This document shows, in pieces, positions 35,726 to 45,534 of a stretch of 64,000 nt of DNA. A program made the position numbers and the translations under genes. This DNA comes from Oceanobacillus oncorhynchi (GTDB lineage: Bacteria; Bacillota; Bacilli; Bacillales; Amphibacillaceae). Below the pieces are notes generated by a model. The model saw only the letters and a program-made list of their open reading frames with translations, was not told the origin of the DNA and did not search any database. Position 1 is the stretch's first letter; each line of letters starts with the position of its first letter. The stretch is from the NCBI RefSeq assembly GCF_000821065.1, contig NZ_CDGG01000001.1, forward strand, positions 1,922,001 through 1,986,000, written 5' to 3'.

Positions 35726-36580
35726 ATATTTTTAAAAGGTATGCTGGGCATTCCTTTTGGTAACGAAGCCGAAAATGCCCAAATCGATTTAGCTATTTCG
35801 CTGTTGTCTATTATGATTGCAATCATAGTGGCTATTATTAGTATTAAAGCTCCAGCAAGCATTAAACGCTACGGGTTATTAATCGGAATAGTTATTGGTT
35901 GGATTGCATTTAATCTCACTTTTGAGCAACAGGGAGCGGTTAGCCAAACTGCCTCATCGAGTATGGCATTATTCCCGCTGGGTAAACCAACGTGGGATAC
36001 GGGTATTGTTATAACGACAGTGTTAGCTGGACTGCTGAATACAGCGAATACGTTTGGAGCGTTAAAAGGGACGGATAGTATCTATCGTGCAGAGACAAGC
36101 GATTCCCAATACCGTTCCTCATTTACGATAACAGGGATTTTTACCGGGCTGTCTGGGGTGCTTGAGCTTGTCCCGTATGCGCCGTATGTCTCTTCCATTG
36201 GTTTTTTGAATCAGACAGGGATTATTAGGCGGTTACCTTTTATTCTCGGCAGTTTCATGTTCTTCTTAATGGGCATTATTCCACCAATCGGGCACTTTTT
36301 TTCTATGCTGCCGTTGAGTATAGGCAGTGCAGTATTATTTGTTTCTTATTTACAGCTGTTCAATTCATCATTAAGTTTCTTTCGTCAGGTTGAATTTAAT
36401 ACGCTCAATATTTATCGGTCGGCTGTTCCCTTATTTGTCGGTATCATTATTATGACCTTCCCTGCTTCATATTTCGATACCTTGCCTGACTTTCTTCGTC
36501 CGTTGTTAAGCAGCGGGTTATTAGTAGGTATTATTTTAGCACTTATACTTGAGAATGGTTTTGATTGGAATCGCACATAA
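35706..36580 (+). pseudogene. C-terminal part of a purine/uracil-type (NCS2) permease gene
   Basis: From about QLIGIFLKGMLG the frame reads as about 290 residues of an NCS2 nucleobase permease: several helices and NTANTFGALKGTDSIYR with YRSSFTITGIFTGLSG, the conserved QTxG-like region. The first 20 residues survive at 34221-34280. Compared with a full member of roughly 430 residues, about 130 residues between them are missing, so the tnpB element is accompanied by a deletion. Not functional as it stands. Confidence 0.8.
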
Positions 36581-36994
36581 GGACAGGTTATAGATAAAGA
36601 AGCGGTGAATAAATCAATGGACGTTTTTTAAGGAGCTGTCGCTAACTGAATGGTTTGTATGGGAAGACAGCTCCTTTGTTTAAGAAAATAATGTTTACAA
36701 AAGCCATGTTTCTAGCGAACAGCATGGGATAGCAGCATAAACTATTCAACTTAATAGCTTATTCAGGAGGGATTTTAATGATAGAAATCCTATTTCCCAG
36801 GCACTTTCACACCAGGTATAAACCATTCTGACTTAAAAGTTATCATATAGATTTCCTTGTCGAAAAATGATATACTATCAAAAATAATGATAGGGGTTTC
36901 ATTTTATTTCCGAGATTATCTCTTTATTTTTTCGGAATTTTAAATCAAATGTACATAGGAGCTGGAGAGGTTTCGGTGATGTGGAGGGGATAAC
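36581..36994. other. intergenic region before the PRD regulator
   Basis: Terminator at 36630-36680, then at 36778-36831 a 17-codon frame MIEILFPRHFHTRYKPF with a strong CAGGAGGGA 6 bases before its ATG. Further right is AT-rich sequence leading to the regulator. Nothing else recognised. Confidence 0.45.
36630..36680 (+). terminator. terminator of the permease remnant
   Basis: AAGGAGCTGTC / GACAGCTCCTT, perfect 11-bp stem followed by TGTTT. Confidence 0.8.
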
Positions 36995-39088
36995 ATGCTT
37001 TCATCCAGACAAAAGAAAATTTTAGAACGGTTAATTGAAGAAGAAGCGTTTGTTTCCTTAGCTGACTTGAATAAAGCCTATCAGCTTTCGCCGCGGACGA
37101 TTCGGCAGGATTTACTTGAAATCGAGACGTGGCTGATGGACATTGGCGCAGGGTTTAGCCTGGAGAGACATCGCAAGTATGGGGCACGGCTGATTTTAGG
37201 AGAGAAGCAGAAGCAGGTGCTTCAGGAGGCAATGTACAAGCAGAAGGATTATTTAAGTGCAGTGCAGCGCCGGCAAGATATGCAAAAGCTTCTATTACTA
37301 AATTCATCTATCCATGTGGAAGAATTATGTGAGGATTACCAGATTAGTATGAATACGCTCCAGAATGATTATAATCAGTTAAAGACGGAAATGGAAGATT
37401 ATCATTTAATGCTGTCCAGAGAGAATAAACAAATTTCGCTGGTTGGGGAAGAGAACAATAAACGCATGTTATTTTTAGATTTTTTGAAAGAACAGTGGAC
37501 AGAGGAAGAGATACTGGAGCTGTATGTAACAAGGCGAATCTCCGCTTCCATGAATGAAACGGATTTAGAAGATATGATTTCAGATGTGGATGTTCATGGG
37601 GTAGTATCTTGGATTGAGCAGGTAGAGGAGCTAAGCGGGATTGCTTTTATCGATGCGAGTAAATACGAGCTGTTTCTGAATTGCGCTGTTCAATGGAAAA
37701 GAATCCAGTCAGGGCAATTTATTGCAGACTTTGATAAAGATGATGAATTAAAAATCTTTGAGGATGAAAAGTTTACTGCAGTACGAGAACAGTTTAGGCG
37801 ATTAATGGGCTTGGAAGATGCATCTCTTCAGCTCTCCAATGAATTAGCTTACATATCCATGCATCTGCTGGGGGCAAGGCGTTTAAGCGGGGAAGGAGAT
37901 TATTGGCTGAAGTGCCAGTCACTATCGCGGGAGATTGTAGAGACCTTCGAGCAGGCGAACCGCTTTCGTTTAAGCAATCGGGAGAATATTATTATTGCCC
38001 TGTCGACGCATTTGCAATCAGCAATGTATCGCATGAAGTATCATATTCATATTGATAATCCTTATTTCGATAATCTGGAAAAAGAGTATCGTAAATATAT
38101 TGAACAAGTAAAAGCGTTTATTGAAAAAAATCCGCATTGGGGTTTAACGACACTTCATAGACATGAGATTGGTTTTATTGTAGTACACTTATGTGCCGGA
38201 TTAGAGCAGGAAGCGTTTCTGCCGAGTAAACGAATTGCGATTGTCTGCAGCTCCGGCCTCGGAACATCCAGACTGCTTGAACGGACAGTAAGAAGATTGT
38301 TCCCGCAAGTATTTATAACAGGGCAATTTTCCGTAAAAGAGGCGTATGGGCTGACAGATAAAGATGCCGATTTGATTGTTACAACAGTTCCATTTACCCA
38401 GCAGCTGCAAGTCAATCATGTGAAAGTAAATCCGTTATTGTCGATAGCTGATCAGCAAAATCTGGAGCGGATTATTGGAAGAGGAACCTATCAGGCAAAC
38501 ACCGAATTGCCGATTGTCGAGACAGTAATGACTATCTATCAGTCTGTTAAAAAGCACACGGTGGTGTTGAATGAGGGAGAATTGTTCAATGATTTATACA
38601 GGTATTTCAGCGGGAATCAAGGGGCAATGAGTTCGGAGGTTACTTCATTAACGGCGCCTTCGTGTATCCATTTAAGAGAAAAAGTCTCTGATTGGAGAGA
38701 AGTATTATCTATATTGAATCAATCTTTAGTAAAACAAGATGTCGTGGAGCATACATATGAAACGGAAGTGGCTCAAATCATCAATGAACAGGAGCATCAT
38801 TTTATCGTGGCGCCAGGCGTTGCTTTTCCTCATTTGAGCAGTACAGCGATTAAGAAAACGGGTTTTGCTTTTATGACGTTGGAGGAACCGATTTCTTTCG
38901 GCGGAACAGAGGAAAAAGTATGGTGGATTATTTTGCTTGCTGCCAAAGATAAAATCCAGCATGTCACTGCAGTGGAGATGATGCTGGAGGTTGTTAATTC
39001 GAAGGAGTTATTAGACAAGCTGCGCCATGAAAGAAATATCGACGTGGTATGGAAATGGATGTTGGAGTATGAGGAGGGTAGCAAATGA
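36995..39088 (+). CDS. PRD-containing transcriptional activator with EIIB- and EIIA-like domains
   Basis: 697 residues. Order: DeoR/Mga-like helix-turn-helix (about 1-60), second helix-turn-helix (about 85-140), two PTS regulation domains (about 185-400; ISMHLLGARRL, LTTLHRHEIGFIVVHL with conserved His), an EIIB-Gat-like domain with IVCSSGLGTSRL (about 410-490) and a C-terminal EIIA-like domain with APGVAFPHLSS (about 550-697). BglG/MtlR/LicR-type activator controlled by PTS phosphorylation. Its stop overlaps the start of the IIB gene by 4 bases, so it belongs to the ascorbate-type operon. Confidence 0.88.
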   Translation: MLSSRQKKILERLIEEEAFVSLADLNKAYQLSPRTIRQDLLEIETWLMDIGAGFSLERHRKYGARLILGEKQKQVLQEAMYKQKDYLSAVQRRQDMQKLLLLNSSIHVEELCEDYQISMNTLQNDYNQLKTEMEDYHLMLSRENKQISLVGEENNKRMLFLDFLKEQWTEEEILELYVTRRISASMNETDLEDMISDVDVHGVVSWIEQVEELSGIAFIDASKYELFLNCAVQWKRIQSGQFIADFDKDDELKIFEDEKFTAVREQFRRLMGLEDASLQLSNELAYISMHLLGARRLSGEGDYWLKCQSLSREIVETFEQANRFRLSNRENIIIALSTHLQSAMYRMKYHIHIDNPYFDNLEKEYRKYIEQVKAFIEKNPHWGLTTLHRHEIGFIVVHLCAGLEQEAFLPSKRIAIVCSSGLGTSRLLERTVRRLFPQVFITGQFSVKEAYGLTDKDADLIVTTVPFTQQLQVNHVKVNPLLSIADQQNLERIIGRGTYQANTELPIVETVMTIYQSVKKHTVVLNEGELFNDLYRYFSGNQGAMSSEVTSLTAPSCIHLREKVSDWREVLSILNQSLVKQDVVEHTYETEVAQIINEQEHHFIVAPGVAFPHLSSTAIKKTGFAFMTLEEPISFGGTEEKVWWIILLAAKDKIQHVTAVEMMLEVVNSKELLDKLRHERNIDVVWKWMLEYEEGSK

Positions 39089-39381
39089 AAAAAGTGCTAG
39101 TTGTTTGTTCAGGCGGTTTAGGGACAAGCCTTGTTTTAAAGCTTCAAGTAAAACAGCATTTTCATGAATGGGAATTAGATGACGTCATTGTGGAACAATC
39201 GGATGTAAGTGCCGCCTCCTTCATGAAAGCAGATTTGATTATCGGGGCAAAGCAGGTGGTACAGCATTTGCAGGTAAAAGAAACAGAAATTCTTGGACTT
39301 TCCTTTATTGCAGATAGAGCCTTAGTAAAAGAAAGCTTGGAAAATGCAAATACTGTGAAGCGGTGGCGTGAACGTGTATGA
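39085..39381 (+). CDS. ulaB: PTS ascorbate-type EIIB component
   Basis: 98 residues, KKVLVVCSGGLGTSLVLK with the phosphorylated Cys at residue 8. UlaB-like. Overlaps the regulator by 4 bases and the IIC gene by 4 bases, so the three are translationally coupled. Substrate could be L-ascorbate or another sugar acid or polyol. Confidence 0.83.
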   Translation: MKKVLVVCSGGLGTSLVLKLQVKQHFHEWELDDVIVEQSDVSAASFMKADLIIGAKQVVQHLQVKETEILGLSFIADRALVKESLENANTVKRWRERV

Positions 39382-40637
39382 ATATTTTTGAAAGTTTTAC
39401 AAGGGGGTTTATCGGGGAGCCTGCGATTTTATTAGGAGCGATAACATGTATTGGGCTATTACTTGCCAGAGCAGGTTTTTTTCGGGTTCTCAGCGGAACC
39501 GTGAAAGTAATGGTAGGGGTGACATTGTTACAGATAGGAGCATCTGCTGCCAATGTGTCCCTTTCCAATTTAGCAGTGATGATTCAAGACAGCTTTAATA
39601 TGATTGGCATGATTCCGCATAATGAAGCGATAACGGCATTAGTACAGATTAATTACGGAAGAGAAATTGCGATAACCATCTCGATTGGAATGGTCGGGCA
39701 CCTATTAATAGCACGCTTTACAAGATTGAAGTATGTCTTTTTGTCAGGACATCAGGTCCTTTTTATGTCCGCAGTGATTGTTGCTGTTTTACATGCTTCG
39801 CAATATGGCTGGTGGCTGTATATTTTCGGCGGCTTCGTGTTAGCGCTGATGATGTCCTGCATGCCTGCGCTGGTTCAGCCGTTTGTCAAACGTGTGACAG
39901 GGGATGACTCGATTGCGATTGGTCATTTTAATAGTGTTGGCTACTATATGACAGGTATGTTAAGCACCAGTCTATTTAAAAGAAAAGAAGAAAAAGCAGA
40001 TTTTCCGAAATTCATCCGAAAACTGGAGCCTTTTATGTATGATCATGTGCTGATCATTAGTATATTTTCATTTCTGCTCTTTTTTATTGCGGCTATTTTT
40101 GCGCAAAGAGATGCGATTCAATACTTGTTTAATGATCAAAATTTTATCATTTTTGTGATTGTGCAATCTTTGTGGTTTACAGCTGGAATGTACTGTATTC
40201 TGACCGGTGTACGGATGATGATTGCGGAAATTCTGCCGGCGTTTGAAGGAGTCTCAAGCAGATGGATCAAGGGCTCCGTTCCAGCGTTAGATGCGCCGGT
40301 ATTATTTAATTACGCTCCATTAGCTGCAATGGTTGGATTTATCCTCAGCTTTTTGGGCGGACTTGGTGTAATGTTTGGCATGGCCGCAGTGCAGTATACG
40401 ATTATTATTCCAGGCGTCATTCCGCATTTCTTCTCCGGCGGCGCTGCGGGAGTTATTGCATATAAGTTACGAGGAATCAAGGCGCTGGTTTGTATGAGTA
40501 TCGTGCATGGGATGGTTATTACTATTTTGCCGATTCCGTTGTTAAGTTATTTGCGGGATTTAGGTTATACGCGAACGACATTTGGAGATACGGATTTGCA
40601 GTTGATTGGGATTTTGATTGGGTGGCTGGTGCAGTAA
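39378..40637 (+). CDS. ulaA: PTS ascorbate-type EIIC permease
   Basis: 419 residues, polytopic, EIIC of the SgaT/UlaA family: GFIGEPAILLGAITCIGLLLA at the start, HNEAITALVQINYGREIA, and GHFNSVGYYMTG in the centre. Moves the substrate together with UlaB. Neither an EIIA gene nor UlaD/E/F-type lyases are present nearby, so the substrate is open; the EIIA-like domain of the regulator is the only local EIIA. Confidence 0.83.
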   Translation: MNIFESFTRGFIGEPAILLGAITCIGLLLARAGFFRVLSGTVKVMVGVTLLQIGASAANVSLSNLAVMIQDSFNMIGMIPHNEAITALVQINYGREIAITISIGMVGHLLIARFTRLKYVFLSGHQVLFMSAVIVAVLHASQYGWWLYIFGGFVLALMMSCMPALVQPFVKRVTGDDSIAIGHFNSVGYYMTGMLSTSLFKRKEEKADFPKFIRKLEPFMYDHVLIISIFSFLLFFIAAIFAQRDAIQYLFNDQNFIIFVIVQSLWFTAGMYCILTGVRMMIAEILPAFEGVSSRWIKGSVPALDAPVLFNYAPLAAMVGFILSFLGGLGVMFGMAAVQYTIIIPGVIPHFFSGGAAGVIAYKLRGIKALVCMSIVHGMVITILPIPLLSYLRDLGYTRTTFGDTDLQLIGILIGWLVQ

Positions 40638-40654
40638 TAACTGAATTTAATATG

Positions 40655-40720
40655 TCCTCTTCTATTAAGCAGAGAAAAATGATGAAAATTTCTAACCTGC
40701 ATAATAAAAGAGGATTTTTT
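40655..40720 (+). terminator. terminator of the ula-type operon
   Basis: TCCTCTTCTATTA pairs with TAATAAAAGAGGA (one mismatch), followed by TTTTTT. Confidence 0.8.
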
Positions 40721-40777
40721 GTTTTGTATACCTTAAGGCATCTATTTTAAATTACATAGTCTATAGTAAATATTCAA

Positions 40778-40839
40778 TACCAATTTACTGCCATTTAAAA
40801 AGGAAATTAATTACTATTGATAGTGTAAGCGTGTACATA
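40778..40839 (+). promoter_or_regulatory. conserved promoter-operator of binding-protein gene 1
   Basis: Begins TACCAATTTACTGCCATTT, the same leading block as at 44393 and 47287. Boxes TTACTA (40811), 17 bp, TACATA (40834), with TGTAAGCGTGTACA at 40824-40837 across the spacer and -10 box, 13 of 14 to a cre pattern. 220 bases before the gene. Confidence 0.6.
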
Positions 40840-41061
40840 TAGAGTTATATACATAATATAAGGAAGTAATGAAAACAAGGGAGTTAATTTAATGGCTAGA
40901 GCGGAAGAGTGGATAGGTTATTGGAAGTAAAGGTATGAGGTAACTGAAGCTTCGGCTTTTAGCATAATCCTGTAGCAATAAACCATTTAATAGACTGCTA
41001 TTCTAAACAAAGAATACATATTAAAACAATATTTAAAGAATATATAGGGAGGGGGGACGTA

Positions 41062-42096
41062 ATGAGAAAAAGTATTTGGAGGTTATCTCTATTATTAATC
41101 GTAAGTATACTAGCCGCTTGTGGAAGTGACGATTCTAGTGATGAGCCAGATGATAAGTTAGAAGGTAAAATAACGGTTTATGCTGGTTCGGATGAAGAGC
41201 GTGCTATCGAAACAATGAACCTTTTTACAGAAGAAACAGGAATTGAAGTTGATATGGTTCGGTTATCTGCTGGGGAAATTCTATCAAGAGTTCGTGCGGA
41301 AAGTGCGAACACGCAGGCAGATGTCTGGTTTGGCGGACCGGCAGAAACATTTGAAGTAGCTAAGGAAGAGGAATTGCTTGAACCATATGTATCGCCTACA
41401 GCGGAATATATCTCAGATGAATACAAGGACGATGAAGGATATTGGACTGGAATGTTAGTTAATCCTTTAGGTTTTGTAGTGAATCAAAATTTCTTAGATG
41501 CCAATGGACTAGAAGCACCTACAACTTGGGAAGATTTACTTGATCCAGCGTATGAAGGGGAAATCGTTATGCCTCATCCAGCTTCATCCGGTACGGCTTA
41601 TACAATACTTTATAATATATTGCAGTACTTTGATAATGAAGAAGAGGCTTATGATTATTTGGAAGCATTGGATGGACAAGTACAACAATATACAACTAGC
41701 GGGGTCGCTCCGGCGAGGATGGTGGGAATGGAAGAAGCGGGAGCAGGGATCTTATTCTACTATAATTCTGTTAAAAGTATGGAAGAAGGATTTGATAATT
41801 TAGAGCCTACTGTGGTTGATGGAGCAGGATATGAATTATTTGCAGTAGCTAAGATTGCAGATGCTCCTAACCCTGAATTGGCTGAGGCATTTATTGACTG
41901 GGTATTAGGACCAGCAGGGCAAGAAGCAGCACAAGATTTTGGAAACTATAATAATGTAACCCATCCAGAAGCTGCGGATGCGGAACAAGCTATAGAACTT
42001 TCAGATTATCATTTAATAGATTTTGATTTAAGCGATGCGGCAGAATCACGTGATGAGATTATTCAAAAATGGGAGAATGAAATTTATGATCAATAG
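41062..42096 (+). CDS. AfuA/FbpA-type ABC binding lipoprotein 1
   Basis: 344 residues, lipobox LAAC followed by GSDDSSDEPDD. Solute-binding fold of the iron/organophosphate (AfuA, PhnS) group: GKITVYAGSDEERAIETMN, EVDMVRLSAGEILSRVRAE, and the TTSGVAPARMVG loop, which matches the other four paralogues here. It lacks the Tyr pair that binds iron in FbpA (as far as sequence alone shows), and neighbours are phosphatases, so a phosphorylated ligand is more likely. It is the most divergent of the first four copies. A free-standing gene; the only permease and ATPase are 6 kb downstream. Confidence 0.83.
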   Translation: MRKSIWRLSLLLIVSILAACGSDDSSDEPDDKLEGKITVYAGSDEERAIETMNLFTEETGIEVDMVRLSAGEILSRVRAESANTQADVWFGGPAETFEVAKEEELLEPYVSPTAEYISDEYKDDEGYWTGMLVNPLGFVVNQNFLDANGLEAPTTWEDLLDPAYEGEIVMPHPASSGTAYTILYNILQYFDNEEEAYDYLEALDGQVQQYTTSGVAPARMVGMEEAGAGILFYYNSVKSMEEGFDNLEPTVVDGAGYELFAVAKIADAPNPELAEAFIDWVLGPAGQEAAQDFGNYNNVTHPEAADAEQAIELSDYHLIDFDLSDAAESRDEIIQKWENEIYDQ

Positions 42097-42197
42097 TCAT
42101 ATAAAGAAAATGTAAGTTAATCACTCAAAGACATTGCTTTATATCTTATTAGAAATTTTATCTGAATGTTTGATGCAATATTCATAAGCTAAAGTTC

Positions 42198-42248
42198 TAC
42201 CATTTTAAACGGAAATAATTTGGTGTGGAGCGTTCCATGAAATGATTA
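42198..42248 (+). promoter_or_regulatory. promoter region of the HAD / binding-protein 2 unit
   Basis: TACCATTTT block, then TTGGTG (42220), 17 bp, TGATTA. TGGAGCGTTCCA (42226-42237) is a near-perfect palindrome with central CG in the spacer. Related to, but not the same as, the other three copies of this promoter. Confidence 0.5.
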
Positions 42249-42331
42249 TAGTCTTAAGTATAGTAATAATTAGAAAAGAGCATAAGAATTCATCTATCTT
42301 TTAGAGGAAGGAACTAAAAAAGGAGGCCAAA

Positions 42332-43114
42332 ATGAGCTACCGTGCAATTTTTTTAGATATTGATGGAACGATTATAAAGCCAGACCACACTTACGATGCT
42401 TCAACCAAGGAAGCCATTCGGCAAGCAAAAGCAGCAGGTATAGAAGTATTTCTATGTACTGGCAGACCTTTAATGGATATTGTTAATTTGACAAATGACT
42501 TTGGAATCACCTCATCGATTACTTATAATGGATCCTATGCAATGCACGAGAATGAAATGATTTTTAAAGCTGCGATGCGTAAAGAGGATGTCGAGAAAAT
42601 GATTTCTATCTCCTACCAAGGAGAAAGTGAACTTGCGCTTTATACCACAGAAAATAATTATTTTACTTCTCTAAAGGATGCACACGTTATTTATTTTAGT
42701 AAAGTTTCGCAAATGAAGGAATTTAAACTGTTTACAGAAGATGTTGCTGATCAGATTGTAGCTGCGACGGCAATCAATGTGTTTGACAGCAAAGGAGATT
42801 TTAGTTTAATAGAAGGTTATCAGCTGTCTAAAGTTAATATCAAACATTCTACAGAGTCCTATGATCTAATTCGTACTTCCGTGAATAAAGGAGAAGCAGT
42901 AAAAAAAATGATAGCGCATTTGAATCTATCACCTTCTGAAGTGATTGCTTTTGGTGATGGAATGAATGATAAGGAAATGCTGCAATTTGCTGGAGCAGGC
43001 GTGGCAATGGGAAATGCGGACTCGATGCTTGTTCCATATGCAGATTTTCAAACAACAACCGTTGAGGAGAATGGCATTTTTAACGGACTGAAGAAGCTTG
43101 GAGTTGTGAATTAA
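42332..43114 (+). CDS. Cof-type HAD hydrolase (sugar phosphatase)
   Basis: 260 residues. HAD motif I FLDIDGTII (nucleophile Asp 9), motif II CTGRP, motif III region KGEAVKKM, motif IV FGDGMNDKEML; a Cof-type C2 cap between. Cytoplasmic phosphatase of small phosphorylated metabolites such as sugar phosphates. AGGAGG upstream. It precedes the binding protein at 43147 by 32 bases and is probably co-transcribed, tying phosphatase action to uptake. Confidence 0.88.
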   Translation: MSYRAIFLDIDGTIIKPDHTYDASTKEAIRQAKAAGIEVFLCTGRPLMDIVNLTNDFGITSSITYNGSYAMHENEMIFKAAMRKEDVEKMISISYQGESELALYTTENNYFTSLKDAHVIYFSKVSQMKEFKLFTEDVADQIVAATAINVFDSKGDFSLIEGYQLSKVNIKHSTESYDLIRTSVNKGEAVKKMIAHLNLSPSEVIAFGDGMNDKEMLQFAGAGVAMGNADSMLVPYADFQTTTVEENGIFNGLKKLGVVN

Positions 43115-43146
43115 AGTAAAGAAAATGAAAGAAAGGAATTCATCGT

Positions 43147-44184
43147 ATGAAAACTACAAAAAAGATAATACCGCTATTTTTATTTTTAGGATTGATTCTT
43201 GCTGCATGCGGTTCTGATGATACAGAAGAAACTGGTGGAGCAGAAAACGATGGTACATTGACTGTTTATGTCGGTCTTGAAGAAGAGCATGCCATTGCAT
43301 CAATTAATCAATTTACAGAGGATACAGGAATTGATGTTGATATGGTTCGTATGTCTACAGGAGAAATATTGGCTAAAATTCGCTCTGAGCAGCAAAATCC
43401 ACAGGCAGATATTTGGTACGGCGGTCCAGCAGATACATTTGTTGCTGCGAAAGAAGAGGATTTACTTCAGCCATATCAATCCCCAGAGGCAGAAGCAATC
43501 CCTGAAGAATACCGGGATGAAGAAGGATATTGGACAGGGATTTATTTAGGGCTTATTGGTTTTGCGACAAGCCAGGACTTTTTAGATGAACATAACTTGG
43601 AGGCACCTGCAAGCTGGGATGATTTATTAGATCCAGCATATAAAGATATGGTAGTCGTTGCTCACCCAGGCTCTTCAGGTACGGCGTACACGGCGCTTTA
43701 TTCTATTCTTCGTGCTAAAGGCAGTGATGATGCTGGTTTTGACTATTTGAAAGATCTGGATAATCAGGTTCAGCAATATACAACGAGCGGTTCAGCTCCA
43801 GGGAGAATGGTAGGGATGAATGAAGTAGGAGCTGGAATTCTATTCTCACATAATATCATTAAGTTCCAAAAAGAAGGCTTTGATAATATCGTATTAAGTT
43901 TTCCAGAAGAAGGAACAGGGTATGAGGTTGGCGGCGTCGGGATTATTAACGGTACTCCAAATGAAGAATTAGCGCAAGAATTTATTGATTGGGCTGTAAG
44001 TGCGAATGCACAGGAAGTGGGTCAGGAAGCAAATGCATTTAATAATTTAACTCATCCAGATGCTGTAGAGCCAGAGGAAGCAGCTGACTTGGAAGAAATT
44101 GAATTAATTGATTCAGATCCAATCGAGGCAGGAGAACGTCGTCAGGAAATTCTTGATCGTTGGGAAGATGAAGTGAATAATTAA
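43147..44184 (+). CDS. AfuA/FbpA-type ABC binding lipoprotein 2
   Basis: 345 residues, lipobox LAAC then GSDDTEETGG. Closely related to copies 3 and 4: LTVYVGLEEEHAIASI, DVDMVRMSTGEILAKI, DIWYGGPADTF, QQYTTSGSAPGRMVGMNEVG and the C-terminal GERRQEILDRWEDEVNN are shared almost word for word. Co-transcribed with the HAD gene. Predicted surface receptor for the permease at 48493-50214; partner assignment is inferred. Confidence 0.86.
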   Translation: MKTTKKIIPLFLFLGLILAACGSDDTEETGGAENDGTLTVYVGLEEEHAIASINQFTEDTGIDVDMVRMSTGEILAKIRSEQQNPQADIWYGGPADTFVAAKEEDLLQPYQSPEAEAIPEEYRDEEGYWTGIYLGLIGFATSQDFLDEHNLEAPASWDDLLDPAYKDMVVVAHPGSSGTAYTALYSILRAKGSDDAGFDYLKDLDNQVQQYTTSGSAPGRMVGMNEVGAGILFSHNIIKFQKEGFDNIVLSFPEEGTGYEVGGVGIINGTPNEELAQEFIDWAVSANAQEVGQEANAFNNLTHPDAVEPEEAADLEEIELIDSDPIEAGERRQEILDRWEDEVNN

Positions 44185-44392
44185 AACAAATCATAGTTCT
44201 ATGTGAGTAAGGTCGAATGGTTCAACATTCTTATTTTAGAATTTGGACTTATTCGGCTTTTTTGTTGATGTTATTGGACATTATCTAATAGATGAAGCGT
44301 ATGTATTTCCATCTTTCCACCTAATTTTTAGTGGATGAAGTTAGACAACGATTATACACAAACAGATTATAATGACATGTTTTATATTACTA
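44185..44392. other. intergenic region after binding protein 2
   Basis: A weak hairpin AAGGTCGAAT/ATTCGGCTT followed by six T near 44264 may terminate the upstream unit. The rest is AT rich; the conserved promoter block starts at 44393. Confidence 0.4.
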
Positions 44393-44454
44393 TACCAATT
44401 CTATGCCATTTCAAAAGGAGAATATTTGGTGTTGTTTATGTAAACGCATACAAA
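44393..44454 (+). promoter_or_regulatory. conserved promoter-operator of binding-protein gene 3
   Basis: TACCAATTCTATGCCATTTC block, then TTGGTG (44426-44431), 17 bp, TACAAA (44449-44454). TGTAAACGCATACA at 44439-44452 fits TGWAANCGNTNWCA at 13 of 14 and lies in the spacer and -10 box. Confidence 0.72.
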
Positions 44455-44487
44455 TAAACTGAAAACATAAAAAGGGGGAGAATAACT

Positions 44488-45534
44488 TTGAAGAAATTGA
44501 TGCAATTAATACTAATACTATTCGTTGTTTTTCTACTTGTTGCATGTGGGTCAAACGATTCAAATCAAGCTGACGGAGCAGATGAAGGGGATAGTCCAAG
44601 TGGAACGTTAACGGTTTATTCGGCTTTCAATGAGGATCATGCAATAGCGGCAATGGAGAGATTTCAAGAAGAAACAGGAATTAATGTTGATATGGTTCGT
44701 CTGTCGGCTGGAGAAATTTTAGCAAAGGTGCGTGCGGAAAAAGATAATCCGCAAGCAGATATTTGGTTTGGAGGACCAGCAGATACATTCGAAGCTGCAA
44801 AGACAGAAGATCTCCTACATTCATACCATTCAGAGGTTGCTGAAGATATTTCAGAAGAATACAAAGACCCAGAGGGAGATTGGACAGGGATATATGTTGG
44901 TGCTATCGGTTTTGCGACAAACCAGAATTTTTTAGATGAAAATAATTTGGAAGCACCGACAAGTTGGGATGATTTATTGGATCCCGCATACAACAATGAA
45001 ATTGTCATGGCGCACCCAAGCTCTTCAGGGACTGCTTATACAGCGTTGTATTCCACGCTTCGTGCAAAAGGTGGAGATGAAGAAGGCTTTGCATATTTGG
45101 AGGAACTTCACCCACAGATTCAGCAATATACAACCAGTGGTTCAGCTCCAGGAAGAATGGTTGGCTTAAATGAAGTTGGTGCAGGAATTTTGTTTGCTCA
45201 CGACATTATAAAGTTTCAGCAAGAAGGTTTTGATGACATTGTTCTTTCCTTTCCAGAAGAAGGAACAGGATTTGAAGTAGGAGCGGTTGCTATTATTGAA
45301 GGAGCTCCAAATGAAGAACTTGCACAAGAATTTATTGATTGGGCAGCTGGAGTAAGCGCACAAGAAGTCGGGCATGAGGCAAATAGCTTTCAGAGTTTAA
45401 CTCACCCAGATGCAACGCCGCCTGAAGGAACACCTGATTTAGATGAGATTAATTTAATCGATTCAGATCCAAAAGAGGCTGGAGAGCGTCGTCAAGAGAT
45501 TCTAGACCGTTGGGATAATGAAGTGAATAATTAA
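44488..45534 (+). CDS. AfuA/FbpA-type ABC binding lipoprotein 3
   Basis: 348 residues from a TTG start with GGGGGAG in front; lipobox LVAC then GSNDSNQADG. Very similar to copy 4 (47385-48422) over its whole length, e.g. ILAKVRAEKDNPQADIW and LNEVGAGILFAHDIIKFQ, with most differences in the linker and single residues. Recent tandem duplication together with the promoter. Its ligand is probably a variant of the same compound class. Confidence 0.87.
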   Translation: MKKLMQLILILFVVFLLVACGSNDSNQADGADEGDSPSGTLTVYSAFNEDHAIAAMERFQEETGINVDMVRLSAGEILAKVRAEKDNPQADIWFGGPADTFEAAKTEDLLHSYHSEVAEDISEEYKDPEGDWTGIYVGAIGFATNQNFLDENNLEAPTSWDDLLDPAYNNEIVMAHPSSSGTAYTALYSTLRAKGGDEEGFAYLEELHPQIQQYTTSGSAPGRMVGLNEVGAGILFAHDIIKFQQEGFDDIVLSFPEEGTGFEVGAVAIIEGAPNEELAQEFIDWAAGVSAQEVGHEANSFQSLTHPDATPPEGTPDLDEINLIDSDPKEAGERRQEILDRWDNEVNN

